Positions 1-10,531 are shown, counted from the first letter of the stretch. The stretch is 64,000 nt of DNA from Ostreococcus mediterraneus (GCA_012295225.1 WMKK01000022.1:434001-498000), one strand, 5' to 3'. Notes: generated by a model not told the origin, from the sequence alone. Numbers and translations are program-made.

Positions 1-1
1 T

Positions 2-586
2 CCCAGATATTTCTTGGGGTATTCCAATGGTAAATCAGCGGCACGCGTGTTTGACGACTTACGACCAGTCGGTGTTCACAACTTTGAGCACATTCGTAGC
101 AAGCATCTGAAGGAGATCACTTTGAATGAAAGCGTGATTCTGCACTATGGATTTACAGATTTTTCGCGCGTCGTTGGACGATTTTCACAGTGTGATTGCC
201 CGCAAGAGTTCACACACAAATGCAAGCGACTACCATTTGACATGGAGTTGGCGCACAAATATCACGAATTGTATCTGACTTCTCGAGAAGAAGAACTTCA
301 AACGTGGTACGAGTCGCGCGTAGTCGCGCGTCCAGAATCAACAGACGTCGTGAAATTTCTTAAACTCGGCATACTGACAAGAATAAATCTACCTAGTATT
401 CTAATACAAAATCAGCGCTATACAATGTACACAGATAGTACATGCAGCACAAGACTAGTCCACGATTCGTTGACGCTCGTCGTCGTTTGTTGCCGACAAA
501 CGTTTTTAAAAGTACGTTTCAATTATATATTCACACCTTGGTCTGTTGTTCTCTTGACGATATCGAATATCCCAGTACTCGTTTAA
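2..586 (+). CDS. Glycosyltransferase family 92-like (DUF23-like), 3' part only
   Basis: The frame is open from the first bases, so the gene begins upstream of the window. Residues 1-110 contain GYSNGKSAARV, then VGVHNFEH, and then a Cys pair (CDCP) with a further Cys (HKCK). The order GKS, about 15 residues, GVHxF, then a hydrophobic HY segment is what I know from the C-terminal half of GT92 catalytic domains, which transfer galactose-like sugars in the secretory pathway. After about residue 112 the sequence loses family character and ends in a hydrophobic tail, so the true C-terminus may lie earlier or use a splice site. There is no sign of transposon origin; together with the GT at 27248-29514 it suggests a glycosyltransferase-rich locus. 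An alternative is another GT-A enzyme with the same signature. The family call is from motif memory, not a search. Confidence 0.55.
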   Translation, partial: PRYFLGYSNGKSAARVFDDLRPVGVHNFEHIRSKHLKEITLNESVILHYGFTDFSRVVGRFSQCDCPQEFTHKCKRLPFDMELAHKYHELYLTSREEELQTWYESRVVARPESTDVVKFLKLGILTRINLPSILIQNQRYTMYTDSTCSTRLVHDSLTLVVVCCRQTFLKVRFNYIFTPWSVVLLTISNIPVLV

Positions 587-611
587 CAACAGCTGGAGCA
601 TCATCATTCTT

Positions 612-2903
612 TTAGCTTATCAGTCGTCTGCGCGTGTAATGCTTTCGCCGCCTTGCGCTTTTCCGCTTGGTGACGAAGAACCACATCGGCCGCATTACGC
701 TTTTACGCTTTCGCTTGGGCCGCAGCTTCATCGCGTGCAGCATGATGCTCAACTGCTCCTGTGACCAAGTCTGACTTAGCTCCGTCGCAGCGCGCGAAAC
801 GACTTCGTCCATGGACTTGGCCTCGGCCGTGATCTTCAAGAGCCTAGCGGTCGCGAGATCCAGGTCGTGATCACCGGCAGGGAGGAGTAGCTCGGGGACG
901 AACTCACCGTTCTGCAAGCCTTTCTTCTGGTACTCGGCGAGCTCAGCGAGTCGCGCTTGGCGCTCAGGAGTCGACGCATCGCGTGCGACCTCTTGAGCGC
1001 GTGCGAGTGCCTGATCGCGCGCTCTAAGCTTCCTCAACGGCTCGTAATTGAACGGATTGAGGCCGACCTCAGACCAACTTCTAGCAATTAGTTCAGGAGT
1101 GAATGCACGCAAGAAAGCGCGGTGCGCGGCGGCGAAGAAGCGTGTCGAGTCAAGTGATGATTTATAATCAAAACCGCTGAGCTGACTGATTCGACTATGA
1201 CTTACATCCGTTTGCCGCAGTTCATCCTGAAATGTCCTCTTCATTTCGCTGAAGTGCACGACGTCCTCGCCTTGCATAAGATGTGTGCAGTGTGGCACCA
1301 AGAATAGAATGGAGATGTTCAGGTCCCTCGCGTGCTTCAAGACGTCGAATGTCATGTGGCTTGGATTTACGTCGAGGAACAAGAATAACTCGTGCTCGTC
1401 ACCAGCGTCCCGATAACACGCCGCAGTGTAATCCAATGCTTCGCACATATTCACCTTGTCCATCGAGCCCTTTGCATTCACCATCCACTAGGGTTCGTGC
1501 TTCACTCCATTCAGTGTTGTCCACCCATCCTCACAAGTTGCCATGTCCGACGGCTCCGGTGTGAGTTCGTGCCTGACCCACACTAAGAGTCTCTCGCCCG
1601 CCATGTTACGCCCGCAAAGGGCTGATGCGCGGTAATTATTTGCGGGCCTCCGCGACGAAAAGCACAAGTTATCGTCGTTGCTGAGAATCTTCTTCCTCAT
1701 TACCTTGCCATCAACTTGCAAGCAAGTTCCGTCCGCGCCGATTATGTACTTCGCCATCTCCGGATTCACGAACGCGGCGGGCACTGTGCACTCAGGAGAG
1801 TCGTGCCACTCTGGATGCGCCGTGTAAAGCTTTTTCTCCAGTAAGAACGGCAGGGTGTTGTCAAGGCACCACCTTTGCATGTTCTCTGTCGTCGCCCAAG
1901 TCAGCCTGCTCGCCTCCACGATGTTGCACCTCTTCTTCTTCAACTTGTGTCGTTTAACGAAACCGGTGTACCATCCCTCTGTCGGCGCTTTGACTTCTTC
2001 GTGCTTGAGTAACCCGTGGGCCGCGCGCAAGACGTCCTCCTTGAAGATGAGGTTGCAGTTGCTCAGATGCACAGCAATTCCTTCTGCAAGAAATTCTTCA
2101 CCTTCTCGCGAGAGCGACATCCTGTGCCAGCCGCGGTTGTTGAACGGCACGTACGCTTCTTCTAATGTGCAACCAAGTTTTAAGTCATTTTCCAATCGCT
2201 TTAGACACTTCCTGACCTGCTCGCGACCATCGTGCAACACGTTCCACTTGGTCACAGCGGCGCGCACCGACGCACGCGTTGTGTGAATTTCTTTCACCAT
2301 GACGGCGAACTCTGCGGCGCATTGCTCTCGCGTTCGACTAGGCGCTGGTGTCGCCGGCGTCGCAGCAGCACTCGCACGCTTCTTCGTCGCTTGCTCGGCT
2401 TTCTTGTCGAGCTCCCACCTGAGTTGAAGTGAGGCAGAAATGATGAGTGCGTCAAGTTGGTCCGGTTTCGAATCAAATAGACGTTGCAACCTCATCGCTG
2501 CGGCGTGCTCCTCGCGCTCCGTGTCGCCCGCGAGCTCGAATTTGCGCGCAGCCTGCTTCCACGTCGGCTTCCGTACGACTTCCGCGTCGTAGTCCCCCGC
2601 CACAGCGCCGTGAGCTTCTCTCCAAGCAACAGCGCGAATCGCGGCGTCAGCGCTCCAGAAAGAGAGCCGTTTAGGCGCGATAGAAACAGGCGTTCTCGCG
2701 TTCAACGACGCCGTTATATCCCCTAGCGGGGTGCGCCGCACGCGCAGCGTGTACTTCCCGTTCGCATCCCGTGAGTTGCGGCGCGTTGTGGCGAGTTGAG
2801 TTGGTTGCGAAAACATTGTGAATTCGTCGCGATGTGTCGATTCATCCCAACATCGAATCTGGACGACGCGGGTGTCGCGGGCGCTCGCCGCCGACGCACG
2901 CAT
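612..2903 (-). pseudogene. pogo/CENP-B-type DDE transposase with one in-frame stop
   Basis: A single minus-strand frame of 764 codons from ATG at 2901-2903 (a second ATG at 2814-2816 is equally possible). A Tc5/CENP-B helix-turn-helix is visible near residues 285-325 (PTEGWYTGFVKRHKL). DDE_1 catalytic segments follow: IIGADGTCLQVDGK, FLDVNPSHMT and THLMQGEDVVHFSEMK, the last matching the usual HLLQPLDVxxFxxLK of the pogo family. The C-terminus is Lys/Arg-rich, as expected for nuclear entry. The frame is closed once by TAG (CTA at 1488-1490 on the plus strand) just after the GWxT segment and continues unbroken on both sides. That means a recent inactivation, read-through, or a sequencing error. 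No terminal inverted repeats were found by eye, so a domesticated or captured copy cannot be excluded. Confidence 0.75.
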
Positions 2904-3177
2904 ACGTCGAAATAGTGTCGACGATAAACATCTCCTTCGACGTCGACGTCGACGTTCGCGTCGCTCGTTCGCGCGCGCGTTCGCGCGCGCGTCGACGATG
3001 TGAGTTACGTGGACACTTTAATACACTGGCTACGTTATCGGAAACGCTTCGAACTGCTCACGCGCGCCCGCGGGCGGCCGCGGCCGCACCGCGCACTGGC
3101 GGGCGCGCGACCGCGACGGTTGCGCCATCGCGATTCGCTAAACCCCGGCGCGTTCAAAAAACACGTTTGGGGCGATA
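2904..3177. other. CG-rich low-complexity stretch, no gene seen
   Basis: Runs of GACGTC/GTCGAC and alternating CG (about 2938-2998), followed by a very GC-rich stretch to 3120. No convincing coding region. It probably includes the 5' flank of the pogo-type gene on the minus strand. Confidence 0.5.
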
Positions 3178-3452
3178 CCCTATTTCCCTAAGGGTCGTTT
3201 CACATTTCGATTTCTTGAGTTATAATTGGTCGATGAGTGGGTCAAGTGCAAAAAAGTGCGTCAGATTGCGGAAATTCAAAAATCGTGTTTACAACTGTCT
3301 CTCAAATACGTGCGCACGTCGACGTCGAGCGTGCACGCGTCGCCAGCGCCGTACACAGTCGAAAGTAAATATAATAACACACCCGTGGGCCTTTCAAACG
3401 CGCCGAATAGTGCGCGCGCGTCGCCGATATGGTTTAAAATATCTATTTTGGC
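3178..3452 (+). repeat. Hairpin element, left arm only (truncated)
   Basis: Starts with the hairpin-family terminus CCCTATTTCCCTAAG after a TA dinucleotide (3176-3177) and follows the arm sequence of the complete copies at 4722-5655 and 39298-42114. About 275 bp of the arm are present; the centre and second arm are replaced by the gypsy fragment that begins near 3453. The loss of one arm fits repair of a palindrome or recombination at the junction. Confidence 0.75.
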
Positions 3453-3456
3453 AACA

Positions 3457-4384
3457 AATTGAATATTCATGGATTAACAGGCGAGGCGATCACGGACGTT
3501 TCATCAAATATTTACCTGGCTGTTTCGACAAAATGACATCAGATACCCTGAATACACGCCTTACAACACCTGGCCTGGATAATCTTGTATTGAACTTACT
3601 ATCTACCCGTAAGGAGAAATCAAGAAAGATCCGCACTCTGGTAGGATTCTCCGGAAAGAAAAGCGTGTCAAAAATGCTTACGTCGTTACACTTACTAGAT
3701 AAGGTAGAACTTATCACCTTTGACATAAACGCCAAGTACGATCCTGATTATGTATTGGATATACTTAAATGGGAGACTTGGTCCAATGCTGAATTTCCTT
3801 TTCCAACGCATTATTTTGATATTGTATGGCTCAGTCCACCTTGTACGGAATACTCGCCTGCGTTGACAAGCCGTGAAAGACACATTGACTTGGCAAATAA
3901 ACTCATCATGACCACCCGTCGATTTCTGACTTATCTAGACCCTCCCGTGTGGTTCATGGAAAATCAAGCCTCTGGGAAATTCGCTCTCCATCATCAAAAT
4001 TGTATGAAGGATTGGAGTGCTCTTCGTAATGAGATTACGTATTGCCGTTACGGTTACGCGTATTGCAAACCTACTTCTATATGGTCTAACCTGGACTTAT
4101 CTGTATTGGATTTGAAAAGCTGTAAGACGACTCCTTGTTTACAGCGACTTATCGAAGTACGACACTCAACTACCGCCCAATCTGGACCGAGTCGAGATGG
4201 TACTCCCGGTACTCCGGCTGAACAATCCATGACAGTACCACCACGACTGTTACAAATTCTTTTCGAACATGCAGTTAGTTGTTTATATCTCGAACTTCCT
4301 GATCTCTCACCATTACGTAAATGGGTGTCTATCAATCAGATTCAATGCTATCCTGTGTGTCTGGTCGACCATCCTTTCGATTGG
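3457..4384 (+). other. Cytosine-5 methyltransferase-like domain of gypsy copy 0 (fossil part)
   Basis: The conceptual product shows LSPPCTEYSPA (motif IV-like PPC loop), WFMENQASGKF (motif VI-like EN segment), CRYGYAYCKPTSIWSNL (motif VIII-like) and a tail with QSGPSRDGTPGTP. The same block ends the pol of gypsy copies 1 and 2. The block looks open in this copy, but it is detached from the rest of the element. Function is inferred only from motif order. Confidence 0.6.
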
Positions 4385-4721
4385 GGAAAACTTTATATGT
4401 TGCCGCTTCAGAGGAGTCCCTCCGAGACTAACGAGTCATGATTGGTCAAATATCATAATACATTGTATCTTTTAGCACTATCAGATCATTACACCCATCT
4501 GCTACCGGGTGTTTTCAACGCGAAAATTCGTGAAAAACTTGATGCGTGGCAAACACGAGTGAAATCAAGCGACGCGACGCAAACTTTAGACGATCAACCA
4601 CTCGCAAACAGTGACATATACTCCGCGTTACGTAAATTAAGCAGTTACGCATCGTCAACACACTCACACGTGCGCCCGCTGTATCATTTGTATCGCAGTT
4701 GCCCTTACACTGTCACACTTA

Positions 4722-5655
4722 GCCTATTTCCCTAAGCATCGCCTGAAATTTCGATTCCTTGAGTTATAATTGGTCGATGAGTGGGTCAAGTGCAAAAAAG
4801 TGCGTCAGAGAGCGGAAATTCAAAAACGTGTTTACAGCTGCCTCTCAAATACGTGCGCACGTCGACGTCGCGCGTTTACACGTCGCCCGCGCCGTACGCA
4901 GTCGAAAGTAAATATAATAACACACCCGTGAGCCTTTCAAACGCGCCGAATAGTGCGCGCGCGTCGCCGATATGGTTTAAAATGTCCATTTTGGCACGTT
5001 GCACATCTCGACCTGTAGACGCGTGGTCGCCGCGATGTACGTCGCAGGATGACGTACAGGCATTCATAATACTTGTGTCTACATCTTCTTCAGTGCATGT
5101 GCTGTGTTTTACGCCCGCACGACGACGATAGAGGCTGGTGAACATTTGGGGGACTCAACGACCAATTATGACCAGGAACTCCGGATCGATATCTCGATTT
5201 TTAGGTCATAATTGGTCGTTGAGTCCCCCAAATGTTCACCAGCCTCTATCGTCGTCGTGCGGGCGTAAAACACAGCACATGCACTGAAGAAGATGTAGAC
5301 ACAAGTATTATGAATGCCTGTACGTCATCCTGCGACGTACATCGCGGCGACCACGCGTCTACAGGTCGAGATGTGCAACGTGCCAAAATGGACATTTTAA
5401 ACCATATCGGCGACGCGCGCGCACTATTCGGCGCGTTTGAAAGGCTCACGGGTGTGTTATTATATTTACTTTCGACTGCGTACGGCGCGGGCGACGTGTA
5501 AACGCGCGACGTCGACGTGCGCACGTATTTGAGAGGCAGCTGTAAACACGTTTTTGAATTTCCGCTCTCTGACGCACTTTTTTGCACTTGACCCACTCAT
5601 CGACCAATTATAACTCAAGGAATCGAAATTTCAGGCGATGCTTAGGGAAATAGGC
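4722..5655. repeat. 934-bp palindromic hairpin (foldback) element, TA duplication
   Basis: Two arms of about 440 bp are inverted copies meeting around 5190; the inner spacer is only a few tens of bases. ORFs in the two arms translate identically (89 and 116 codons), so the arms are nearly or wholly identical here. Termini are GCCTATTTCCC and GGGAAATAGGC, flanked by TA on both sides (4720-4721, 5656-5657), as in Tc1/mariner-type insertion. It encodes no recognisable protein, and the mirrored ORFs are a by-product of the palindrome. Any transcript would form a very long duplex. Confidence 0.85.
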
Positions 5656-5670
5656 TACTGAACTGATGTA

Positions 5671-5892
5671 TTCCAAACCCTATGTAGGGTTTAGATAGGG
5701 TTTAGTCAAACCCTAAGAGATGTTCATCGCGCCGAATGACACTCGAAATGCATCGCGTCCATGTGCGCGCTTCAAGGAATGTCATTCATATGCAGCTAAC
5801 GTGTTTTGCAGAAGAATACACGCAACAGATCGCGTTTGTGAGGACCCATTGATGTTACTGTCCGCGACAACTAAACCCTAAGTAGGGTTTAG
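5671..5892. repeat. Interstitial telomere-like motifs (TTTAGGG type)
   Basis: Short stretches such as AGGGTTTAGATAGGGTTTAG and its inverse AAACCCTAAG occur at about 5674-5712 and 5871-5892, inside the Mutator-like element. Only one or two units each, so not an old telomere; the unit is the green-lineage type. Confidence 0.4.
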
Positions 5893-6288
5893 AGCGCGGC
5901 GGGTTGACAAGTAATCTGTTAAGCAGCAAGTTAGAGTTGCGATGGTGATCCCACGCGTCGTCGGGGTTTGCGCGCTATGAAACTATGCGAGACAGTCAAA
6001 ACGGGTCTGTTGTCGTCGTTTTCGAGCGTTTTCGTCGCGGCATAGCGGTTACGTCGTCCGTTTCGCTTCAAATCATGCAACTCTGAAGCATCACGTTTTT
6101 CACGAATTTTTGCAAGGTGAAAACACCCGGTAGTAGATGTGACACGGTGATGTGATAGTACTAAACGGTACACAATACGTATTTCGTCGACCAATCATGA
6201 CTCGTCAGTCGCGTAGGGACTCCTCTGAAGCGGCAACATAAAGTTTTCCTTCGATTGGTCCCTGACGCCTTCTTAAAACAGGGAGGAG

Positions 6289-6425
6289 TGTTAATAGAAT
6301 ACGCTCTTTTTAGTGATCTCCTGATGATTCTACCAATGTAAAGGTTCTAGCCATATCGTAGTCCTACTTTTGATAAGACCTCAGAATTTTACACACTTTA
6401 TCTTAATTTGGTCTTACTCCAAACA
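6289..6425 (+). repeat. Gypsy 3' LTR of copy 0 (137 bp)
   Basis: Begins TGTTAATAGAATACG and ends TACTCCAAACA, preceded by a purine tract (AAAACAGGGAGGAG). Same length as both LTRs of gypsy copy 1. Unusually short for Ty3/gypsy. Confidence 0.85.
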
Positions 6426-6551
6426 TATGCACGGTATGTAGTACTCATACGGTGTATTACATAAGATGTTAAGTATGGTATGCACGCGTATGCAGGCCCG
6501 GCCTGCATATGCAGGATGCACGCCCCTAGTATGCTGATTCCGCCGACGCAG
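6426..6551 (+). mobile_element. X-MITE, right part only
   Basis: Begins at TATGCACGG, the point where gypsy elements insert in this family, and ends with CCGCCGACGCAG. The left part of this MITE is missing because the 5' portion of gypsy copy 0 is missing. Confidence 0.8.
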
Positions 6552-7141
6552 GTTTGATGATAACTTTTACTCGTCAATCCTTGAGTTAATTAGAGGGGGT
6601 CAAAGTTATGTAAAAGTTATTGAAATTAGCTCTTAGATACGGCTCGACAACTCGCCTAATTTGCCCAACTTGTCCATTCAATTCAATCACGCCAAAATGA
6701 CACGACGGTTCACGATTAGCGAGTACGGCGAAGTTATAGCCAAAGTTATGAAAATGAGCTCTTAGTCGTTTACGCATAACTCGGGGATAAAGTTATCAGA
6801 ACGTTTTGCTTTTGGTCCAATTGACGATAACTTTAGCATTAAGTCGGAGTTATGGGCAAAGTTAACTACGGTGCTCTTATTAGTCGCCCTAATTTCTAAT
6901 TTTCTGTCCCTTTGGCTGACGAGTCATAATCAAGGACGAACACACACTTTGGTGTGTGGTAAATAGTGTGGTATAACCACACTATTTTGGTGTGTGGTTA
7001 GGCTGAAAAAGAGATTCCTATAATCCTACTATCCTCCATCCCATGGAAAACTTGATGGTCTGTGACCAAGGACGACCACACACCTGAATCACACACCAAT
7101 CACACACACACCAATCACACACACACTATTTTAAGTGTGTG
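6552..7141. repeat. Dispersed repeat with recurring AGTTATG motif and a Harbinger-type end
   Basis: 6552-6900 repeats short AGTTATG/CATAACT motifs and shares a segment of about 60 bp (6825-6886) with 26879-26940. 6929-7030 matches the right end of the Harbinger element in reverse orientation (AAGGACGA, GTGTGGTATAACCACAC, GCTGAAAAAGAGATTCC). Then CACACACC-rich sequence follows. No gene. Confidence 0.6.
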
Positions 7142-7558
7142 CTGCGTTGGCCGAAACAGCATACTAGGGGCGTACATCCTACATATGTAGGCCGGGCCTG
7201 CATACGCGTGCATACCATACTTAACACATAATAAGCTTATGTAATATACCTCTTGAGTGATACATACCGTACATATGATGTTAAGTACGAGTGTTTTGCG
7301 CACCGGCCGTGTAAACATGCGCCGGGTAAACCCTTATTTCTGAACCCTAGTTACCCCTCGTCGCGTACCTTAAAATGACCAGTCATGTCGTCCCGTATTT
7401 ACGTAATTTATTAGACTATCAATGTATTTCTAAAAATCATGCCCCGCATAAAAGTCGTTTTTCCATGGCCATATGCACGCCCCCGGGGCGTACATCCTAC
7501 ATATGTACGTACATATACATATACATACCATTCGTACATATACATACCGCCAACACAG
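7142..7558 (-). mobile_element. X-MITE, complete, 417 bp, TSD AGTGTGTG
   Basis: Ends CTGCGTTGGCCG and CCGCCAACACAG, flanked by a perfect 8-bp duplication AGTGTGTG (7134-7141, 7559-7566). Subterminal repeats of the CATATGCA type fill the ends. No coding capacity. Inserted in Harbinger-type terminal sequence. Confidence 0.88.
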
Positions 7559-7602
7559 AGTGTGTGCCACACACACACTATTTCGACAACCACACTATTT
7601 GG

Positions 7603-8018
7603 CTGTGTTGGCGGAATCAGCATACTAGGGGCGTGCATCCTGCATATGCAGGCCGGGCCTGCATACGCGTGCATACCATACTTAACATATAATAAGCTTA
7701 TGTAACATACCGTTTGAGTACTACATGCCGTGCATATGGTGTTAAATACGAGTGTTTTGCGCACCGATCGTGTAAACATGCGCCGGGTAAACCCTTATTT
7801 CTGAACCCTAGTTACCCCTCGTCGCGTACCTTAAAATGACCAGTCATGTCGTCCTGTAGTTACGTAATTATCAGAGTATCAATGTATTTATAAAAATCAT
7901 GCCCCACATAAAAGTCGTTTTTCTATGGCCGTATGCACGTGTGGGGGGCGTGCATCCTGCATATGCACGTGCATATGCATATGCATACCATTTGTGCATA
8001 TGCATACCGCCAACACAG
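7603..8018 (-). mobile_element. X-MITE, complete, 416 bp, TSD CTATTTGG
   Basis: Ends CTGTGTTGGCGG and CCGCCAACACAG with an 8-bp duplication CTATTTGG (7595-7602, 8019-8026). Only 44 bp separate it from the previous copy, so both landed in one stretch of Harbinger-type terminal sequence. Confidence 0.88.
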
Positions 8019-8039
8019 CTATTTGGTGTGGGCACATCG

Positions 8040-8160
8040 GATGATATTTTGATTAAATATGTACCTACATATTTTGATTAAATTTATACCTACATATTTT
8101 GATTAAATATGTACCTAAATATGTACCACATTAGATGATATTTCGATTAAATAGGTACGA
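8040..8160. repeat. AT-rich tandem repeat, unit about 25 bp
   Basis: Four to five imperfect copies of a unit close to ATATTTTGATTAAATATGTA with a CCTAC tail. Sharply AT-rich in an otherwise GC-rich region. Confidence 0.75.
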
Positions 8161-8176
8161 GAGAAAACCGCGAATG

Positions 8177-8835
8177 CACCCCTAGCCATTTTCGGGTGAC
8201 TTCAGGGGATTTGTAGACTTTCTCGGGTAAGTTCGCATTTACAGAGCTCCCACGCGTACAGATCGCTAGAACGCGTCGACGCGCGCGAGAAACGACGTGA
8301 AGACGCACAGGACGTGAGGCTCGTTCGTATTACATGTCGCGTGTCGTCGTGGTGCAAAGCTTCACACTTCGCCCCTCCGCGATGGCGAGACGCTTGAGCG
8401 CTGCCGTGGCGTCTTTCCCGCTCTGGTACGGTCCTCTTGGAATCAACAAATCTACTCCTTGCACACCGATGGGCGCGCGATCTACCTTCTTCCACCAGTC
8501 TGGAAGGGCACGAACGTCGTCCGCCGCGCTGTCATCGCGCGCGCGATGCCGATCGTCTCTGCGTTCGCGCTCGTCGAAGTCCACACCCTCACTCGAGCTG
8601 TCCCTTGCATTCAAAAGAATTTCACCATCGCTCGTTCCCGCGTCGAGTGGCGTCGCTATGGCCGCCGCGAACGTCTCCTCGCGCGGAGACGACGATTCTT
8701 CGCGCGCCGCCACCGCGCGGCGGCTCGTGCGCGCCACCATAGTGACGCGCCGCGACACGCGCGCTCGTCTCGCCACGCAACTTACCCGAGAAAGTCTACA
8801 AATCCCCTGAAGTCACCCGAAAATGGCTAGGGGTG
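8177..8835. mobile_element. 659-bp Mutator-like element with perfect 57-bp TIRs
   Basis: The 57-bp ends (8177-8233 and 8779-8835) are perfect inverted copies beginning CACCCCTAGCC. A perfect 9-bp duplication CCGCGAATG flanks the element (8168-8176, 8836-8844). The GC-rich interior carries overlapping ORFs on both strands (for example 8330-8776 minus, 148 codons from a GTG), none recognised. It could hold a captured host fragment, as Pack-MULEs do, but I cannot show this. The perfect TIRs and duplication suggest a recent insertion. Confidence 0.85.
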
Positions 8836-8844
8836 CCGCGAATG

Positions 8845-9139
8845 GATTCGGACAGGTCACGTGTCGCCGTCGAGGCGGTGAAATTGACGGGCATTTTGGC
8901 ACATCTTTCGCGCGCATTCTCCGACGCGTCAATCGATTTGAGGGCGGTTTGCGACATTCACTGGCACCTTATATCACTCAGGAACCGTATTCCGAGTGGA
9001 GAAACCGCGCGCGGTGCGGTTTCCCGACGACGTACGACGACATCCAGGTCGTGAGCACGCCGAGCGGCGTTTCGCCGAACGGTATTATTTTCTGACGCAT
9101 TTCTAGGGTTTAGTTGACCAATTATAACTCAAGAGGGGG
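8845..9139. repeat. Diverged dispersed repeat, no gene
   Basis: 8836-8960 resembles 27035-27165 (shared TCGCCGTCGAGG, TTGACG, GGCACATCT and CGCGTCA in order, about three quarters identical by eye). 9104-9130 has TAGGGTTTAG followed by a GACCAATTATAACTCAAG stretch also seen near hairpin-element ends. No coding evidence. Confidence 0.5.
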
Positions 9140-9554
9140 TGTCGGCCCTCCACATGCACCACGTGGAAATAGTGTGTGTGATTGGTGTGTGCCACACTAT
9201 TTAGTGTGAAAAAGAGATTCCTATATTTCTATAATTTTCTCGGACATTCGGCGCGGATTTATAGACCTCGGAAAAGTGCGAAAAGAGATTTCTATAACTC
9301 TCCCGACGACTAAAATAGCACTTGGTGACGGACGCGCGCGTCAAAAGACGCGCGAAACGAACCAAACAACGCGTCAACTATTGCGCTTCTTTTGTCGTTC
9401 AGGGTTTGGGCGCGCGCGTTGTGCTGTGTGTGCAATGGCCACCTTCTGATCGTATGGGTAAACAGTATACACATGGTCGTGCTTGAACGTGCAAAAACGA
9501 TGGGCGCATCTTCACACTCGCGCGCGCCGCGTAGCGCGAGCGTGAGGTGTCGCG

Positions 9555-10531
9555 ATGGCGCACAACAGCGGAGACGCGCGCGCTCGTTTGCAGCGTCTCA
9601 TGACGCTCACGCGCATGTCCGCCGTTAGCTCGGATGAGTCGTCCGAGGACGAGTTCGGGCGGACAAGCGATGGCGAAACGTCGGTCGATGACGAATCACC
9701 CCGTGAACGCGGCGGTTTCAAGCGTAGGCCGCGGTTTCCGGATAAATTAGGACACGAACAGTGGTATGGTGAGTGGGGTTCTGGTTTCTGGGGACAGTAT
9801 TTGCAGCGCGATGAGGTCAACAACAGCAGTTTGCTACGCGACGAGTTCGCGCAACGTTTTCGAATCCCACACGACTTGTTCTGCGTGTTCGAAGACGAGA
9901 TGACCGCTGCGCGCGTTTTCTTTCGTCGAACGAAGTCAAAGAGTGTACCACCGCGTCTCTTACTCATGGCGTGTTTCAAACGACTCGCAAGCGGTGCGCA
10001 CTGGCCGACGATTGCGGAGTGTGCGTTCGTCTCTGCACCTGTGCTGCGCGCGTTCTTTGTCAACAAGTTTCTTCCTTACTTCTCCAGCAACGCGTACTAC
10101 GACAGTCACGTATATTATCCGAAATCCGCAGACGAAATACAACGCATCGAACGCGCGTATAGAGCGCATGGCTTTCCGGGTTGCGTGGGAAGCGTTGATG
10201 CAGTACACATGCCATGGGATGCGTCGCCCGCGGTGCACAACCACCTGTTTCATAACGGGCGTAAAGGTGCAGCGACGTACGCGAGCGTTGTTACGGTGGA
10301 TTACGACTGCATCATACTTTACGCTAGCCGTGTGGGCTTTGGTTCGTACAACGACAAGACGCTCATACGAGACAACGACTTTCACAACGCGCTCAAAACG
10401 CAAGATTACTTTTTGAATTACGAATACGACTTCTTGACCGCTGACGGCGGCAGCGTGAAAGCTAAAGGGGCGTATACAATCTGCGACGGTGGTTTCAACA
10501 CGCACTGTACTACTATGGCAACTATCTCTAC
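9555..10531 (+). CDS. Harbinger DDE_4-type transposase, 5' part
   Basis: Starts at ATG 9555. Residues about 60-160 are the family's helical N-terminal region (ending in YYPKSADEIQRIERAYRAHG). GCVGSVDAVHMPW carries the first catalytic Asp, GSYNDKTLI follows, and GAYTICDGGF carries the second Asp. The third catalytic residue lies in the 3' part at 23201. The gene is opened at 10531 by the X composite (duplication ATCTCTAC) and again at 21835 by an X-MITE (duplication GACCGAGC). The exon lengths 977, 32 and 584 sum to a multiple of three, so the frame is undamaged apart from the insertions, which argues that they are recent. Codons read past 10531 into the MITE (to 10679) are not part of the gene. 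Confidence 0.85.

Larger units (their letters stand above)
4385..6249. mobile_element. Mutator-like non-autonomous element with long TIRs
   Basis: The ends are inverted repeats starting GGAAAACTTTAT and ending ATAAAGTTTTCC; similarity continues inwards for roughly 200 bp with divergence. A perfect 9-bp duplication TTCGATTGG flanks it (4376-4384 and 6250-6258), and removing one copy restores the gypsy sequence. A 9-bp duplication and long TIRs point to the Mutator (MULE) superfamily. No transposase ORF is present. The middle carries a hairpin element (4722-5655) and short telomere-like motifs. Confidence 0.85.
3453..6425 (+). mobile_element. Ty3/gypsy fossil, 3' end only (copy 0), split by a DNA element
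   Basis: Matches the 3' end of the gypsy family seen at 10819-19308 and 42353-52091: the C-terminal methyltransferase-like region (about 3457-4384), a polypurine stretch before 6289 and the 3' LTR at 6289-6425 (TGTTAA to CAAACA, 137 bp). Everything upstream of the C-terminal region is absent. A 1,865-bp Mutator-like element (4385-6249) sits inside with a 9-bp target duplication. The right flank is the second half of an X-MITE starting TATGC, the same nucleotide at which gypsy copy 1 inserted. It is a fragment and clearly not whole. Confidence 0.85.

Noticed and set aside
2834-4441. A 535-codon plus-strand ORF crossing several features
   Set aside because: Its N-terminal 200 codons run through CG-rich sequence and a hairpin arm; only the part from about 3457 is the gypsy methyltransferase-like block.
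4781-5596. Mirrored 89- and 116-codon ORFs in hairpin elements (also 22081-22896 and 39332-42077)
   Set aside because: They appear on both strands because the DNA is palindromic, have no domain, and vary without sign of protein conservation.
5671-5892. Former telomere or chromosome-fusion point
   Set aside because: Only one or two TTTAGGG units each, lying inside a transposon.
7497-8018. CATATGCA/CATATACATATA runs as microsatellites
   Set aside because: They are the subterminal repeats of the X-MITE and occur in every copy at the same place.
8334-8810. 158-codon plus-strand ORF in the 659-bp element
   Set aside because: It overlaps other long ORFs in a GC-rich sequence and ends in the TIR; no basis for choosing it.
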